Origin: Candidatus Peregrinibacteria bacterium
Lineage (GTDB): Bacteria; Patescibacteriota; Gracilibacteria; Peribacterales; Peribacteraceae
Reading direction: 5' to 3'
Length of the DNA stretch: 47,312 nt
Assembly (NCBI GenBank): GCA_016196225.1
Contig: JACPXZ010000002.1
Location: 1-47,312 of the forward strand
A program made the translations under genes and the position numbers. The notes beneath the pieces were generated by a model. That model ran no database searches and was not told where the DNA came from. It worked only from the letters and a program-made list of their open reading frames with translations. Shown in pieces: positions 22,565 through 30,880 of this stretch. Each line of letters begins with the position of its first letter. Positions within the stretch are counted from its first letter, which is position 1.

Positions 22565-24517
22565 ATGATCAATGTCACCAGTATTCCTTCGCTGCGCCAT
22601 TGGCCGTGGGAGAAGACTCTGGAGGTTGCGGTCCTCGCGCTTGTTGCCGGTTCGGTATTATGGAAAGGGGGGAAGACGCTGGAAATTACGTGGATACTGG
22701 TGGGGGTGAGCTGGTTATGTACCATTGTGTATTGGCGAAATAAAAAGCTGGAAGCTGAAAGCTGGAAGCTGGAAGCTGTTCCAATGTTCCTCTGGTTAAG
22801 TGTCATGCTGTTTATTATCTGGACAGCGATTAGTTACCGATATTCCACAACTCAGAATTATGGACTGGATGAGGTGTTGCAGACGGGAGCGTTGGGACTC
22901 TTGTTTTTGTGGATTGCCCGTCAAAATCTACAAACTACAACATACAAACTACAAACTGTTCTTGCGTACGTGACATTGGTGGCGTGCGTGATTGGAGTGT
23001 TGATTTATGTCTTGCAGCCGGTGAATCGATTGGTGGGGACATTCGTGGATTTTCGTTTTCACACCGATTATTGGCCCAATGCATGGGCTCAGTATTTATT
23101 GCTTGCATGGCCGATTGTTCTTTTGTGGGTAAAAAAGAATATGCGGATGGAACGATATTTATTTTTGATTCTAGGATTTGTTCTCGGATGTTTGCTCTTG
23201 AGCTACTCTCGGGCGGCGATCCTTGCATTTGGAGGACAAGTGGTGCTGTTTGGGATACTGCTCCAATGGCAGGAAGAGCAAAGCGGCATGCGGTTCCCAT
23301 GGAAAATGATTCGCACGCATGCTCTGGTCACGGCATTGATTGCAGGCGGGGTATTTTTTCTTGTGAATGGAATCCGAGGGTCGGTCTTTGAGGTACAAAA
23401 TATCATGGATAAGGCCGTGTTTACGGCGGATGAAGGATATTCTTCGGTAAGCGAGCGACAGCAATTTTGGAATCAGGCGATGGAATTCATGTGGCGCAGT
23501 CCCATGGTTGGGTGGGGGCCGTATAGCTTTCGATTTGTCCAGCCGCATGTGCAGGAAGGGATTCTTGCCACCTCCGATCATCCGCATAATGTGCTCCTCA
23601 AACTTGGAATGGAACGCGGGATTCCGGGGATGGTATTTTTTATATTGATCGTAGGTACGGTTTTTATCGGAGTATTACGCAATATTCGATACCCAAATCA
23701 TATTGCAGTGTTTGTTTCGATATCCGGAGTTCTTGCTCATAATATGGTCGATTACAATCTTCAGTTCGTCGGTATTGCGTTGCCATTTTGGTTGTTGTTG
23801 GGCGTACTTGCGGGGAAAAATACAGAATCCGCAAATTTTACCAGGCTTGTTCGTCCGGTCGAGGTGCTCCTTGCAACGATCCTCATGATCGTTGCCCTTT
23901 TTGAGGGGCGATTTCTTCTTGTCTCGTCTCTTGGTCGGCATGCCGAGTCAGGAGGAGAAGATGCTCGGGCAATGCTGTGGTATGACGAAGCAAAGGGGGC
24001 ATGGTTTGATCGGGATCTGCAATTAAGTAGAACACATTTATTGATCAATAAAAATCGCTTTGAAGAGGGCTTAATAGCAATTGAAGACTATTTAAAAAGG
24101 AATAATCATGATTATCGTGCATGGAAACTCAAGGGTGAACTTCTCCTTGGACAGGGCAGGGGAGAGGAGGCGAGATCGGCATACGAACGTGCGCTCCTTT
24201 TTGGAAAAGATAATGATCTGGGGATCCTGCGGGGACTTACCGAGACACTCATTGCGCTTAATCAATGGGACACCCTTCGGGATCGATTACCAAAGATCGA
24301 AGGTGAGATGCAGCGTTTTGCCGATGCGATCGAACACAACACTCATTTTATTGCGCTGTCCAATAATGTCGAAGAGTATCTCCGTCTGAGCAACCGCTTG
24401 GCTGATTTGTATCCGAAAGATGCACCACGATATCAGTTGATGGGGGCACGGGTGGATCGAGCAGCCGCTCGGGAGCGGGAGAAGGTGAAGGGCCGGCCGA
24501 TTGGGAGATTATGGTAG
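22565..24517 (+). CDS. O-antigen ligase/polymerase-like membrane protein with TPR tail
   Basis: About 650 residues. Eleven or twelve helices surround a Wzy_C/WaaL-type core: LGCLLLSYSRAAILAFGG, then a large outer loop and HPHNVLLKLGMERGIPGM, whose His and Arg are typical of O-antigen ligases. The C-terminal ~200 residues hold TPR-like helices (RFEEGLIAIEDYLKRNNHDY, GRGEEARSAYERAL). It likely joins or polymerises lipid-linked glycans outside the membrane. Two tandem-word repeats are translated inside it: KKLEAESWKLEA and NLQTTTYKLQT, both at loop positions. An earlier in-frame ATG is at 22529. It ends 9 bp into the convergent small gene. Confidence 0.85.
   Translation: MINVTSIPSLRHWPWEKTLEVAVLALVAGSVLWKGGKTLEITWILVGVSWLCTIVYWRNKKLEAESWKLEAVPMFLWLSVMLFIIWTAISYRYSTTQNYGLDEVLQTGALGLLFLWIARQNLQTTTYKLQTVLAYVTLVACVIGVLIYVLQPVNRLVGTFVDFRFHTDYWPNAWAQYLLLAWPIVLLWVKKNMRMERYLFLILGFVLGCLLLSYSRAAILAFGGQVVLFGILLQWQEEQSGMRFPWKMIRTHALVTALIAGGVFFLVNGIRGSVFEVQNIMDKAVFTADEGYSSVSERQQFWNQAMEFMWRSPMVGWGPYSFRFVQPHVQEGILATSDHPHNVLLKLGMERGIPGMVFFILIVGTVFIGVLRNIRYPNHIAVFVSISGVLAHNMVDYNLQFVGIALPFWLLLGVLAGKNTESANFTRLVRPVEVLLATILMIVALFEGRFLLVSSLGRHAESGGEDARAMLWYDEAKGAWFDRDLQLSRTHLLINKNRFEEGLIAIEDYLKRNNHDYRAWKLKGELLLGQGRGEEARSAYERALLFGKDNDLGILRGLTETLIALNQWDTLRDRLPKIEGEMQRFADAIEHNTHFIALSNNVEEYLRLSNRLADLYPKDAPRYQLMGARVDRAAAREREKVKGRPIGRLW
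22742..22783. repeat. AAGCTGG tandem repeat within the ligase gene
   Basis: Four to five imperfect copies of AAGCTGGAAGCTG-type units, read in frame as KLEAESWKLEA. Confidence 0.7.
22924..22960. repeat. ACAAACT tandem repeat within the ligase gene
   Basis: Imperfect copies of CTACAAACTACAA / CATACAAACT, read in frame as NLQTTTYKLQT, 140 bp after the AAGCTGG repeat. Confidence 0.65.
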
Positions 24518-24808
24518 AGCGAGAGCCTTACGGACCTCCTGAATGATGAAGGGCATCGTGCGGAGTTGTCCCGGGTTGCAGGGGATTTCACAGAGCTTGA
24601 GGGGTTTTTGTTGTTCCATTTTCGAGATAACGAGGATGATTTCGTCAATATGGGTCTTGGGATTTCGATGGAAGACAAGATTGGCCGATAAGGGTACTCC
24701 GCGGAATGCGCAGTAGAGCTCATCCTCGAGATTGGCGAGTTGAGTGTCATTGTGCGTTTTGTCCCAAGAGAAGGAGAGTTGATTCAAGATTGGCGTTTGA
24801 ATTTCCAT
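24509..24808 (-). CDS. Small hypothetical protein, 99 residues
   Basis: Not recognised. The start at 24808 (MEIQTPILNQLSFSWDK) is supported by TATACT ending 10 nt upstream. The frame is open further right, but that part overlaps the divergent lipoprotein and looks non-coding. Soluble and mixed alpha/beta, with HIDEIILVISKM near the middle. Overlaps the ligase stop by 9 bp. Confidence 0.6.
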   Translation of the reverse strand: MEIQTPILNQLSFSWDKTHNDTQLANLEDELYCAFRGVPLSANLVFHRNPKTHIDEIILVISKMEQQKPLKLCEIPCNPGQLRTMPFIIQEVRKALALP

Positions 24809-24826
24809 GGAGGATCGCAGTATACT
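24797..24826. promoter_or_regulatory. Back-to-back promoters sharing an AGTATACT palindrome
   Basis: AGTATACT (24819-24826) reads TATACT on both strands. Rightward: TTGAAT (24797-24802), 18 nt, TATACT, 9 nt, ATG of the lipoprotein. Leftward: TATACT, 10 nt, ATG of the 99-residue gene. Only one polymerase can sit here at a time. Confidence 0.6.
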
Positions 24827-24835
24827 CCGCGTCCT

Positions 24836-25339
24836 ATGCATCGCAATGTCCTGTGGGTATTGGTGCCTTTCCTTCTTCTTTCGTGTGGGAAAGAGGGGGT
24901 TGACCCGAATGAAGAACCGATTGGTGTCGAGAGACACCCGCGCGCGATGCCGGGGAAGGAAGTTATGGATGCCAAGCGTGGGAAGGAGCTCTGGTTTGCG
25001 GTTGGTATTATGGAAGGCGTTGAAGGGACACCGGCGAATGGTGTTACCCAATCACACTTTTTTGAAGACGGGACGTCATTGGTCAATATTCAATTGAACA
25101 TTGAGATGCCACCGGATGGTTTTTTTTATGAAGGATGGATTGATCGTGGGAGTTTAGAGCCCTTAAGTCTTGGACATCTTCGCAGTGTAACATCCGATGT
25201 GCGACATCAGCGGACATTTGAGTCCAAAGAAGATTTTCGAGGGTATAACAATGTTTTTGTTACGCGTGAGGCGGATGATGGGAACCCTACCCCTGACATT
25301 CGTGTGGCGGAGGGGATGCTCAAAGAGAGGAAGAGATGA
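24836..25339 (+). CDS. Predicted lipoprotein, 167 residues
   Basis: The N terminus MHRNVLWVLVPFLLLSCGKEG is a lipoprotein signal with lipobox LLSC (Cys17). The mature part is beta-rich: VTQSHFFEDGTSLVNIQLNI, then DGFFYEGWIDRG, a pattern seen in small anti-sigma/DM13-like beta-sandwich domains, though I do not assign a family. The frame is open to 24740, but promoter and lipobox fix the start at 24836. It precedes the protease gene by 61 bp and may share its operon. Confidence 0.7.
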   Translation: MHRNVLWVLVPFLLLSCGKEGVDPNEEPIGVERHPRAMPGKEVMDAKRGKELWFAVGIMEGVEGTPANGVTQSHFFEDGTSLVNIQLNIEMPPDGFFYEGWIDRGSLEPLSLGHLRSVTSDVRHQRTFESKEDFRGYNNVFVTREADDGNPTPDIRVAEGMLKERKR

Positions 25340-25400
25340 ATCAATGCACCACGGGGAGAGTCATCACCATACTGAGCGAGAGTGAGGTGATGAGGAGGGC

Positions 25401-26459
25401 GTGGACGAGGACAAGGAGGCGCGCGGTGTGAAGTGGTTCCATAGAAAGGGAGGCAGTTTAGGGATTTTTATCATCTTGTCCATGCTTCTTGCGATACCGA
25501 AGGAGGTTCTGTATCCTTTTCGGTTGATGGAGAATCAACCGGCGGACTCACCGCAGTTAGAGATATTACCGGATGACATCGAACTTACAAATGTCAACGA
25601 AAGCGTTGATGAGTCATACAGATCAACGCGTCGATCTTTTTTGAGGACCGCGTGCAGCGTATTGGGTATCGCAGGCGCGGGGGGAGCATTAGGGTATCAA
25701 CAGTGGCAGATCATTCAATTGAAAGATCGTGTTGCATCGCTTGATCGCGTCCGGCAGGGGCTTCCTCCTGATCTTATTGAGCTTATCGAACGGACATTGC
25801 CTTCGGTGACGCGGATTGATCGGATCCATAAGCAGTTTTGGGACCCTCATCATGGGGAAGATACTTCCGGATCAGGGTTTTTTCTCCATGGGGAAAAGAA
25901 CACCGTCCTCATGACGGCCGGACATGTCATTTGGGACCCACTTGAGGATCACACGGAGGGTGTATGCACGATTCATCCCTCATGGAATTGGAATGGGTTC
26001 GCATCCGCTCCAAGGACACTCCCGGACGGTCGACATATGTATCTTGATCGTCATAAAGGCGATATGGCAGCGTTGGATATTCCCGCGGGACAAGCGATAC
26101 CCGATGATATCGGACTGACACTCCGTGATGTAAAGAGAGATCCGTTAAAGCAGGGAGAACGCGTGATTGCCATGGGGAGTCCATTCGGGCTTGATCAGAC
26201 GGTGACGGATGGAATTATCAGCAACACGAATGTCTATATTCCTATGAAGAATATTTTCGGTCATATTGTCCATTCTTCCATTCATCGGATCCAAATCAGT
26301 GCCCCCTTAAATTCAGGGAACTCCGGCGGTCCCATTGTGGATATGCAGGGGCGTGTTGTCGGCATGGCAACGATGGTCGTCGGCGGGTCAAACGGTATCG
26401 GGATCGCGACGCGGGCGGATTCGATTGCAGAAACATTACGCGAGTGGAGGCTAGCGTGA
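25401..26459 (+). CDS. Membrane-tethered trypsin-like serine protease
   Basis: 352 residues, chymotrypsin fold of the S1/HtrA type without a PDZ domain. Triad: His175 (MTAGHV), Asp221 (GDMAAL), Ser308 (GNSGGP). The GTG start at 25401 has GAGGAGG 3-4 nt upstream, a rare clear Shine-Dalgarno here. One hydrophobic segment is at ~20-32. A second sits at ~83-99 after TRRSFLRTAC, a twin-arginine-like motif. Either the protein has two membrane segments, or translation from Met43 makes a Tat-type precursor. Likely envelope protein quality control or processing. It overlaps the typA 3' end by 9 bp, tail to tail. Confidence 0.88.
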   Translation: MDEDKEARGVKWFHRKGGSLGIFIILSMLLAIPKEVLYPFRLMENQPADSPQLEILPDDIELTNVNESVDESYRSTRRSFLRTACSVLGIAGAGGALGYQQWQIIQLKDRVASLDRVRQGLPPDLIELIERTLPSVTRIDRIHKQFWDPHHGEDTSGSGFFLHGEKNTVLMTAGHVIWDPLEDHTEGVCTIHPSWNWNGFASAPRTLPDGRHMYLDRHKGDMAALDIPAGQAIPDDIGLTLRDVKRDPLKQGERVIAMGSPFGLDQTVTDGIISNTNVYIPMKNIFGHIVHSSIHRIQISAPLNSGNSGGPIVDMQGRVVGMATMVVGGSNGIGIATRADSIAETLREWRLA

Positions 26460-28271
26460 CCGTTTGCGTTCGAATTCGCGGAGGATTTTTTTGCGAAGTC
26501 GTATGGACTGTGGCGTCACTTCGACCAGTTCGTCATTCGCGATGTACTCCAGAGCCTGTTCGAGGGTCATCGGATGGACGGGCTTGAGGAGGATCGCCTC
26601 GTCACTCCCGGAGGAGCGCATGTTGGAAAGTTTTTTCTCTTTTATTGGATTCACGGTCATGTCTTCGCTTTTTGCACTCTCTCCGATAATCATGCCCTCG
26701 TAGACCCGTGTTTGCGGAATAATAAAAAGTTCTCCGCGTTCCTGGAGCTTCCACAGGGCGAAGGCAACGGCAGTGCCGTTCTCCATGGAGATCATGGATC
26801 CGCGCGTGCGTTCGGGGAGGTCTCCTTTGTAAGGATCGTACCGGACAAAGGAGTGCGTGAGGATCCCTTCGCCGCGGGTCTCGATGATAAAATCGCCGCG
26901 CAGTCCCAGAAGTCCGCGCGTGGGGATCATGAATTCTAATCGCGTATGCCTGCTCGCCGTAGCTTCAGCGAAGGCGGGGGCGCTTGTTTGCATACTGAGC
27001 ATCTCCCCCTTTCGCCGCGCCATCATGTCGATAATGGTGCCGGTATAGGCTTCCGGCACATCGATGACGGCTTGTTCAATCGGTTCTTCTTGTATTCCAC
27101 TTCTCTCTCGCAGAATCACCTCCGGCCGGGAGACCTGGAGTTCGAAGCCTTCCCGTCGCATATCCTCGATCAGGACCGCAAGATGAAGTTCGCCTCGGCC
27201 CGACACCTTATAGGCATCGGTCCCCGGCACTTCTTCGATATGAAGTCCCACATTGGTTTCGTGTTCTTTTTCCAGACGTGCGCGGATGTGACGGGTGGTG
27301 ACGAGCGAACCCTCTTTTCCGGCGAAAGGGGAGTTATTGACGAGGAAGAGCATCGAGATGGTCGGAGGATCGATCGTGATTGCAGGAAGGAGTTCTGCAT
27401 GTTCATCGGTGGAAATTGTTTCTCCCACATAAATGTCGGGAATACCCGCGATCATGACGATGTCGCCGGCAAGGGCTTCGGGGACCTCTGCACGTTTGAG
27501 CCCTTGCATGATGAATATCTTGGTGATCTTCCCTTCGCGTTTTTTTCCATCCTGTGTTTTGACATAGACGCGACTCCCGATATTGACCTTGCCCTCAACC
27601 ACGCGACCGACCGCCAGACGTCCGAGATAGGAGTCGTATCCGAGCGAACTTGGCTGCATGCGGAAGGGGACATCGAGCTTTTGTGGAGCTTCAGGGACAT
27701 GCTGCATGATCAATTGAAAGAGGGGAGTTAAGTCTTTCGAGTCATCGTCGAGTGTGCGTTTGGCGATGCCTTCGCGAGCGATCGTGAAGAGATAGGGGAA
27801 TTCCAATTGTTCGTTACTCGCACCGAGTGCGACGAAGAGATCGAAGACCATGTCGACGACTTGGAGGGGGCGTGCGGCGGGTTTGTCGATCTTGTTGATA
27901 AGGACGATGGGTTTGAGTCCGAGCTCGAGAGATTTTTTGAGGACGAACTTTGTCTGCGGCATCGGGCCTTCCTGTGCATCGACGACGAGGAGAACGCAGT
28001 CGATGGTGCGGAGAATCCGTTCCACCTCAGACCCGAAGTCCGCATGGCCGGGAGTATCCACAATGTTAATCTTGCAATCCTGATACCGAATTGACGTATT
28101 CTTTGCGTAGATCGTGATGCCGCGCTCCTTTTCTTGCGCATTGCTATCCATCATGAGTTCGCCAACTTCTTCGTGCGCCGCGAATGCGCCGCCCTGTTTG
28201 AGGAGGGCGTCGACAAGCGTGGTCTTGCCATGGTCAACATGCGCGATGATGGCGATATTCCGAATCGACAT
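26451..28271 (-). CDS. typA: Ribosome-associated GTPase TypA/BipA
   Basis: 606 residues. Translational GTPase involved in stress and in late 50S assembly. G1 [10 protein letters not shown]2 region with RGITI, G3 DTPGHADF, G4 NKID; then EF-Tu domain II, EF-G-like domains and the BipA-specific C-terminal domain ([19 protein letters not shown]). Residues around [12 protein letters not shown] are an in-frame insertion from a CGCCGTAGCTTCAGCG-type dispersed repeat (26955-26978) between conserved domain-V blocks. Confidence 0.96.
   Translation of the reverse strand: MSIRNIAIIAHVDHGKTTLVDALLKQGGAFAAHEEVGELMMDSNAQEKERGITIYAKNTSIRYQDCKINIVDTPGHADFGSEVERILRTIDCVLLVVDAQEGPMPQTKFVLKKSLELGLKPIVLINKIDKPAARPLQVVDMVFDLFVALGASNEQLEFPYLFTIAREGIAKRTLDDDSKDLTPLFQLIMQHVPEAPQKLDVPFRMQPSSLGYDSYLGRLAVGRVVEGKVNIGSRVYVKTQDGKKREGKITKIFIMQGLKRAEVPEALAGDIVMIAGIPDIYVGETISTDEHAELLPAITIDPPTISMLFLVNNSPFAGKEGSLVTTRHIRARLEKEHETNVGLHIEEVPGTDAYKVSGRGELHLAVLIEDMRREGFELQVSRPEVILRERSGIQEEPIEQAVIDVPEAYTGTIIDMMARRKGEMLSMQTSAPAFAEATASRHTRLEFMIPTRGLLGLRGDFIIETRGEGILTHSFVRYDPYKGDLPERTRGSMISMENGTAVAFALWKLQERGELFIIPQTRVYEGMIIGESAKSEDMTVNPIKEKKLSNMRSSGSDEAILLKPVHPMTLEQALEYIANDELVEVTPQSIRLRKKILREFERKRSR
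26955..26978. repeat. CGCCGTAGCTTCAGCGAAGG repeat inside typA
   Basis: Read in frame as PAFAEATA. A near-identical copy is at 47111-47135, fused there to a purD-family repeat. Confidence 0.7.
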
Positions 28272-28326
28272 AAAGTATGCTCATCCGCTATGGGATGCGG
28301 CTCATGTAGTGTACTATCATTATGGT

Positions 28327-28908
28327 ATGAAAAAAGAATCAAACATTGCCTTTATTGACGGACAGAACCTTCACTTAGGGACGACAAAAAACAATTGGAA
28401 AGTCGATCTTGGTAAATTCCGCACCTATCTCAAGGACAAGTACGCGGTTTCTGACGCGTACTACCATCTTGGATTTGTGTCGGATGAAGAGCAGGATCTC
28501 TATGACAATCTCCAAAAGATGGGGTTTATCGTGCAATTCAGAGAACATAGTGCGGCCATGAAGGGGAAAAAGAAAGGCAACGTGGATACCGACATCGTCT
28601 TTGAGGCCATGAGGGCGCTTGTGGATAACGACCACTCTCGCAAAATTCTTTTGGTCTCGGGAGACGGCGACTACCGCAAACTTGTTGACTATCTCATTGC
28701 GCAAAGTCGGTTAAAAAAAATCCTGTTCCCCAACAGAAGATTCGCCTCGTCCTTGTATCGGCATTTATCTCCACTCTATTACGACGCCTTGGATAACTCG
28801 GGCGTAAAGTCCAAAATAGAGTATGTGCAGAAGCCCAAAGGGCTCCCCGTTGGGGAAAGGAAGCAGAAGGGGAAGAGCAGGCATACAAAAAAGAAAAGGT
28901 CTCCTTAG
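28327..28908 (+). CDS. NYN-domain (PIN-like) protein
   Basis: 193 residues. It starts at ATG 28327, with TACTAT ending 9 nt upstream. NYN/LabA-DUF88 proteins are PIN-fold putative ribonucleases. The acidic residues expected at the active site are present: FIDGQNL, GNVDTDIVFEAM and VSGDGDYRKLVDYL. The Lys/Arg-rich tail (GERKQKGKSRHTKKKR) could bind RNA. The RNA target is unknown. Divergent from typA. Confidence 0.9.
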   Translation: MKKESNIAFIDGQNLHLGTTKNNWKVDLGKFRTYLKDKYAVSDAYYHLGFVSDEEQDLYDNLQKMGFIVQFREHSAAMKGKKKGNVDTDIVFEAMRALVDNDHSRKILLVSGDGDYRKLVDYLIAQSRLKKILFPNRRFASSLYRHLSPLYYDALDNSGVKSKIEYVQKPKGLPVGERKQKGKSRHTKKKRSP

Positions 28909-29127
28909 GCACGGGCACCGTTCGGATCCCTCTTCCTCTTGATACCTTTACAGTATATCGATCTCTTACATGATCGTGCAAGGGGCTTTTTTATTTCCCT
29001 TGGGGGGAATCCTTGACGATATCAATCCTTTGATCAATACTTTGGTGTAAACCTATGAGGTCTCGTTGCGTGATTAGCCGGATTATTATTGCCGCTCCGT
29101 GAGCGGAGGGAATCCCGGTTGATCATT
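28909..29127. other. Non-coding stretch between NYN gene and 29.19-kb gene
   Basis: No supported gene. It contains a small hairpin CCGCTC-cgt-GAGCGG near 29093. A 26-codon ORF at 28970 has no promoter or RBS support. Confidence 0.4.
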
Positions 29128-29166
29128 GCCCTCCACTTGCGGAATACGCGGATGGGCGTTTTTTTT
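29128..29166 (+). terminator. Intrinsic terminator after NYN gene
   Basis: GCCC-TCC / GGA-T-GGGC stem with an inner GCG/CGC pair is followed by G and eight T (29159-29166). Confidence 0.6.
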
Positions 29167-29191
29167 GTATTCCTTTTCTCCCTTCGTCTAT

Positions 29192-29596
29192 ATGGAACGT
29201 GATCGATTATCCCCTGATGAACGTCTGACCAATCTCTGTTTCGTTCTACCGAAGGACAATATCTCGTGGTCAACCCTGTGTTTGATTTTCCGCAAGCGGA
29301 AGCAGTTTCGGAGCGCCCTTCGTCTCTCTGATGAGACTGCCGATACCGTCTCTCGTCTTTCGGATGACGTCCTGAGCGAGATCATTGCTGCAGTGGAACC
29401 CCATACGATGTATATGACCACGGCGCAAGCTGCACAATTTGTTTGTGATGAATTAGAAACGTATGTTCGCAGAAACGGTTGTAACAAGGGGCTGCATGGT
29501 GGGGGATTGGGAGTGAGTGATGACGTCGGGATGACGATGGATATCGAGGCGCGTGAGAAGCATGCGGATGAGGAGTGTCCGGTGTGTGCGGGATGA
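29192..29596 (+). CDS. Hypothetical protein, 134 residues
   Basis: Not recognised. Start at ATG 29192 (MERDRLSPDERL). Mostly helical and soluble: RLTNLCFVLPKDNISWSTLCLIFRKRK suggests a compact helical bundle. The tail HADEECPVCAG ends in a CPVC pair that could bind a metal with another Cys. Preceded by a terminator, so it needs its own promoter; a T-rich start (TTTTTTGTATTCC) leaves no clear -10. Confidence 0.6.
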   Translation: MERDRLSPDERLTNLCFVLPKDNISWSTLCLIFRKRKQFRSALRLSDETADTVSRLSDDVLSEIIAAVEPHTMYMTTAQAAQFVCDELETYVRRNGCNKGLHGGGLGVSDDVGMTMDIEAREKHADEECPVCAG

Positions 29597-29625
29597 TTTT
29601 TTTGTCATCATGAATGACGCGTATT

Positions 29626-29880
29626 CTATATCTTCATCCACCACTTCCTGATCCATGGCAACGACAGTGTGGAGAGGATATACCCGCCGGCGGGGACGGC
29701 GGCATGTAGCCAGAATTGCGGGACACCGATCAGCCATAGGTAGTAGCAAGCGATGGAGTAGGTGACCGCGGCAACAAAGGTACGTCGGATAATGCTGACT
29801 TCCCATGCCTTGTCTTGTTCCACACGGGTGTTGCGTTCAAGAATAGTTTGAATCTTTTGTTGGAGTCGTTGTGGATCCAT
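29626..29880 (-). CDS. Small two-helix membrane protein, 84 residues
   Basis: Residues ~1-32 are charged and helical (LQQKIQTILERNTRVEQDKAWEV); two hydrophobic segments follow (~34-50 and 57-72), then a basic end. Unknown function. TACAAT ends 6 nt before the ATG, and a 36-bp palindrome matching the arsR operator sits just upstream, so it is probably controlled by the neighbouring ArsR-type protein. Confidence 0.75.
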   Translation of the reverse strand: MDPQRLQQKIQTILERNTRVEQDKAWEVSIIRRTFVAAVTYSIACYYLWLIGVPQFWLHAAVPAGGYILSTLSLPWIRKWWMKI

Positions 29881-29886
29881 GGATTA

Positions 29887-29892
29887 ATTGTA
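29887..29892 (-). promoter_or_regulatory. Extended -10 box, leaderless-type
   Basis: TGC-TACAAT read leftward, six bases before the ATG at 29880. Confidence 0.5.
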
Positions 29893-29903
29893 GCATGTTT
29901 CTT

Positions 29904-29939
29904 ATTCTTTTATTTGCGCAAATGCGCAAATAAAAGAAT
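29904..29939. promoter_or_regulatory. Probable ArsR-family operator, site 1
   Basis: Perfect inverted repeat: arms ATTCTTTTATTTGCGCA and TGCGCAAATAAAAGAAT around AA. It lies 12 bp upstream of the TACAAT box, over the -35 region of the 84-residue gene. Confidence 0.7.
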
Positions 29940-29946
29940 TCATTTT

Positions 29947-30216
29947 TTAGAGCAGTTTGAGGACAGAGCGGATCGGTTCGGGTTGGTCTTTGAGGAGAAA
30001 GTACCGGACAATCGGACCTTGCTTTTTGAATTCCACGATCTTGGCGTTTCGTAGGATGCGTAAATGTTGAGAAGTAGCGAAGATTCTCAGATCGACTTCT
30101 TTTGCGATATCACTGACATGCATTGATTCGTGCCACTTGAGGCAGGATAAAATCTGGAGCCGCCGCCGGTTGCCGAGCGCTTTGAGTTGTCGTTCGAGGT
30201 GTTGCACATCGGTCAT
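29947..30216 (-). CDS. ArsR-family winged-helix repressor
   Basis: 89 residues, a minimal ArsR/SmtB-type regulator. HTH: MHVSDIAKEVDLRIFATSQHLRILRNAKIV, then the beta wing (VEFKKQGPIVRYFLL). The helix-3 metal site ELCVCDL of ArsR/SmtB is replaced by MHVSDIA, so it is unlikely to sense metals through it. The protein would bind as a dimer to the ATTTGCGCAAAT sites on both sides of its own gene. Confidence 0.9.
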   Translation of the reverse strand: MTDVQHLERQLKALGNRRRLQILSCLKWHESMHVSDIAKEVDLRIFATSQHLRILRNAKIVEFKKQGPIVRYFLLKDQPEPIRSVLKLL

Positions 30217-30248
30217 ATTCGGAGAATCAGAGTCTATTCCTAGTATCG

Positions 30249-30270
30249 TATTTGCGCAAATGTTTAAATA
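30249..30270. promoter_or_regulatory. Probable ArsR-family operator, site 2
   Basis: TATTTGCGCAAATG-TTTAAATA matches the core of site 1 at 19 of 22 positions; the right half is degenerate. It sits just upstream of GATACT (30242-30247), a possible arsR -10. The placement fits autorepression. Confidence 0.65.
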
Positions 30271-30366
30271 AGGGAGTGCAGGGTGATTCGTTGCCGGATA
30301 AAATGTTCTACCTTACGACGAGCAACATGGATGGGAGGGTGGATCCCGTTACGGGCGATGATCGGA

Positions 30367-30615
30367 TCATCCGGGTGGACCCGGGCGTTCTCCGGTAGAA
30401 GAGATAGTGAATATTTTTTTTCGGGAAGTCTGACCTGAGAGGAGACGGATGCCGGAGAGGGGAATGTGGAAGTGCATGGCGAGTGCTTTGGCGATAGCGA
30501 TATTGGCTTTGTTATCGGACGGGGGTTCTTTGACCGCGATGATGAAATGTGTTTTATCCAGTTGCTCAAGGGATGATTTTTTGGCGTGGGGGTGGGCGGT
30601 GATAAAGATTTTCAT
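30367..30615 (-). CDS. DUF167 (YggU-like) protein
   Basis: 82 residues from MKIFITAHPHA. The family pattern is clear: KKSSLEQLDKTHFIIAVKEPPSDNKANIAIAKALA, then SGIRLLSGQTSRKKIFTI. Small alpha/beta protein of unknown function found across life. A broken second copy of its first codons lies at 31066-31123, on the far side of the unusual RNA gene. Confidence 0.88.
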   Translation of the reverse strand: MKIFITAHPHAKKSSLEQLDKTHFIIAVKEPPSDNKANIAIAKALAMHFHIPLSGIRLLSGQTSRKKIFTISSTGERPGPPG

Positions 30616-30664
30616 TATGTGCATCATAAAGTACTTTGGTGCTCTTTTTGTAATCAAAAAGAAC

Positions 30665-30683
30665 CCTGCCTACCGGCAGGCAA
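30665..30683. repeat. CCTGCCTACCGGCAGGCAA repeat
   Basis: Near-palindrome, second member of the family seen at the end of the Clp-like gene. Confidence 0.55.
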
Positions 30684-30732
30684 GCAAAAAGTTTTGTTCC
30701 TATGCTCCTTCTCCTTTTCATCGGGGGAGTTA

Positions 30733-30762
30733 TTGACGAATCTGTATCTAATGACTTATTAT
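30733..30762 (+). promoter_or_regulatory. Promoter of the L1-stalk-like RNA
   Basis: TTGACG (30733-30738), 18 nt, TATTAT (30757-30762). Predicted transcript start near 30769. Confidence 0.55.
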
Positions 30763-30880
30763 TACTTTGGTATGGAAACAGTGCCGGGATACCTTGCTCT
30801 TTGAGACGTGACCCTCTGGTGAGAGTTACGTGTATGAGAGGTTCGACTCCTCTCCACTGGCTCCTGATTAGATTTCTCTT

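Noticed and set aside
28970-29050. 26-codon ORF beginning MIVQGAFLFP
   Set aside because: No Shine-Dalgarno, no good -10 and no recognisable feature; short ORFs like this are expected by chance.
30264-30366. Leftward reading frame continuing past the DUF167 stop in another frame
   Set aside because: Most of that frame is a shadow of DUF167; the extra ~35 codons have no start signal and overlap the ArsR operator.
30801-30854. Group II intron domain V/VI
   Set aside because: The hairpin lacks the AGC catalytic triad, the 2-nt bulge and a GNRA loop, and no reverse transcriptase is nearby.
30777-30863. Possible tRNA in the region with the TTCGACT loop
   Set aside because: The T-arm is convincing, but there is no D-arm or normal anticodon arm, the acceptor pairs only over five bases and no CCA follows.
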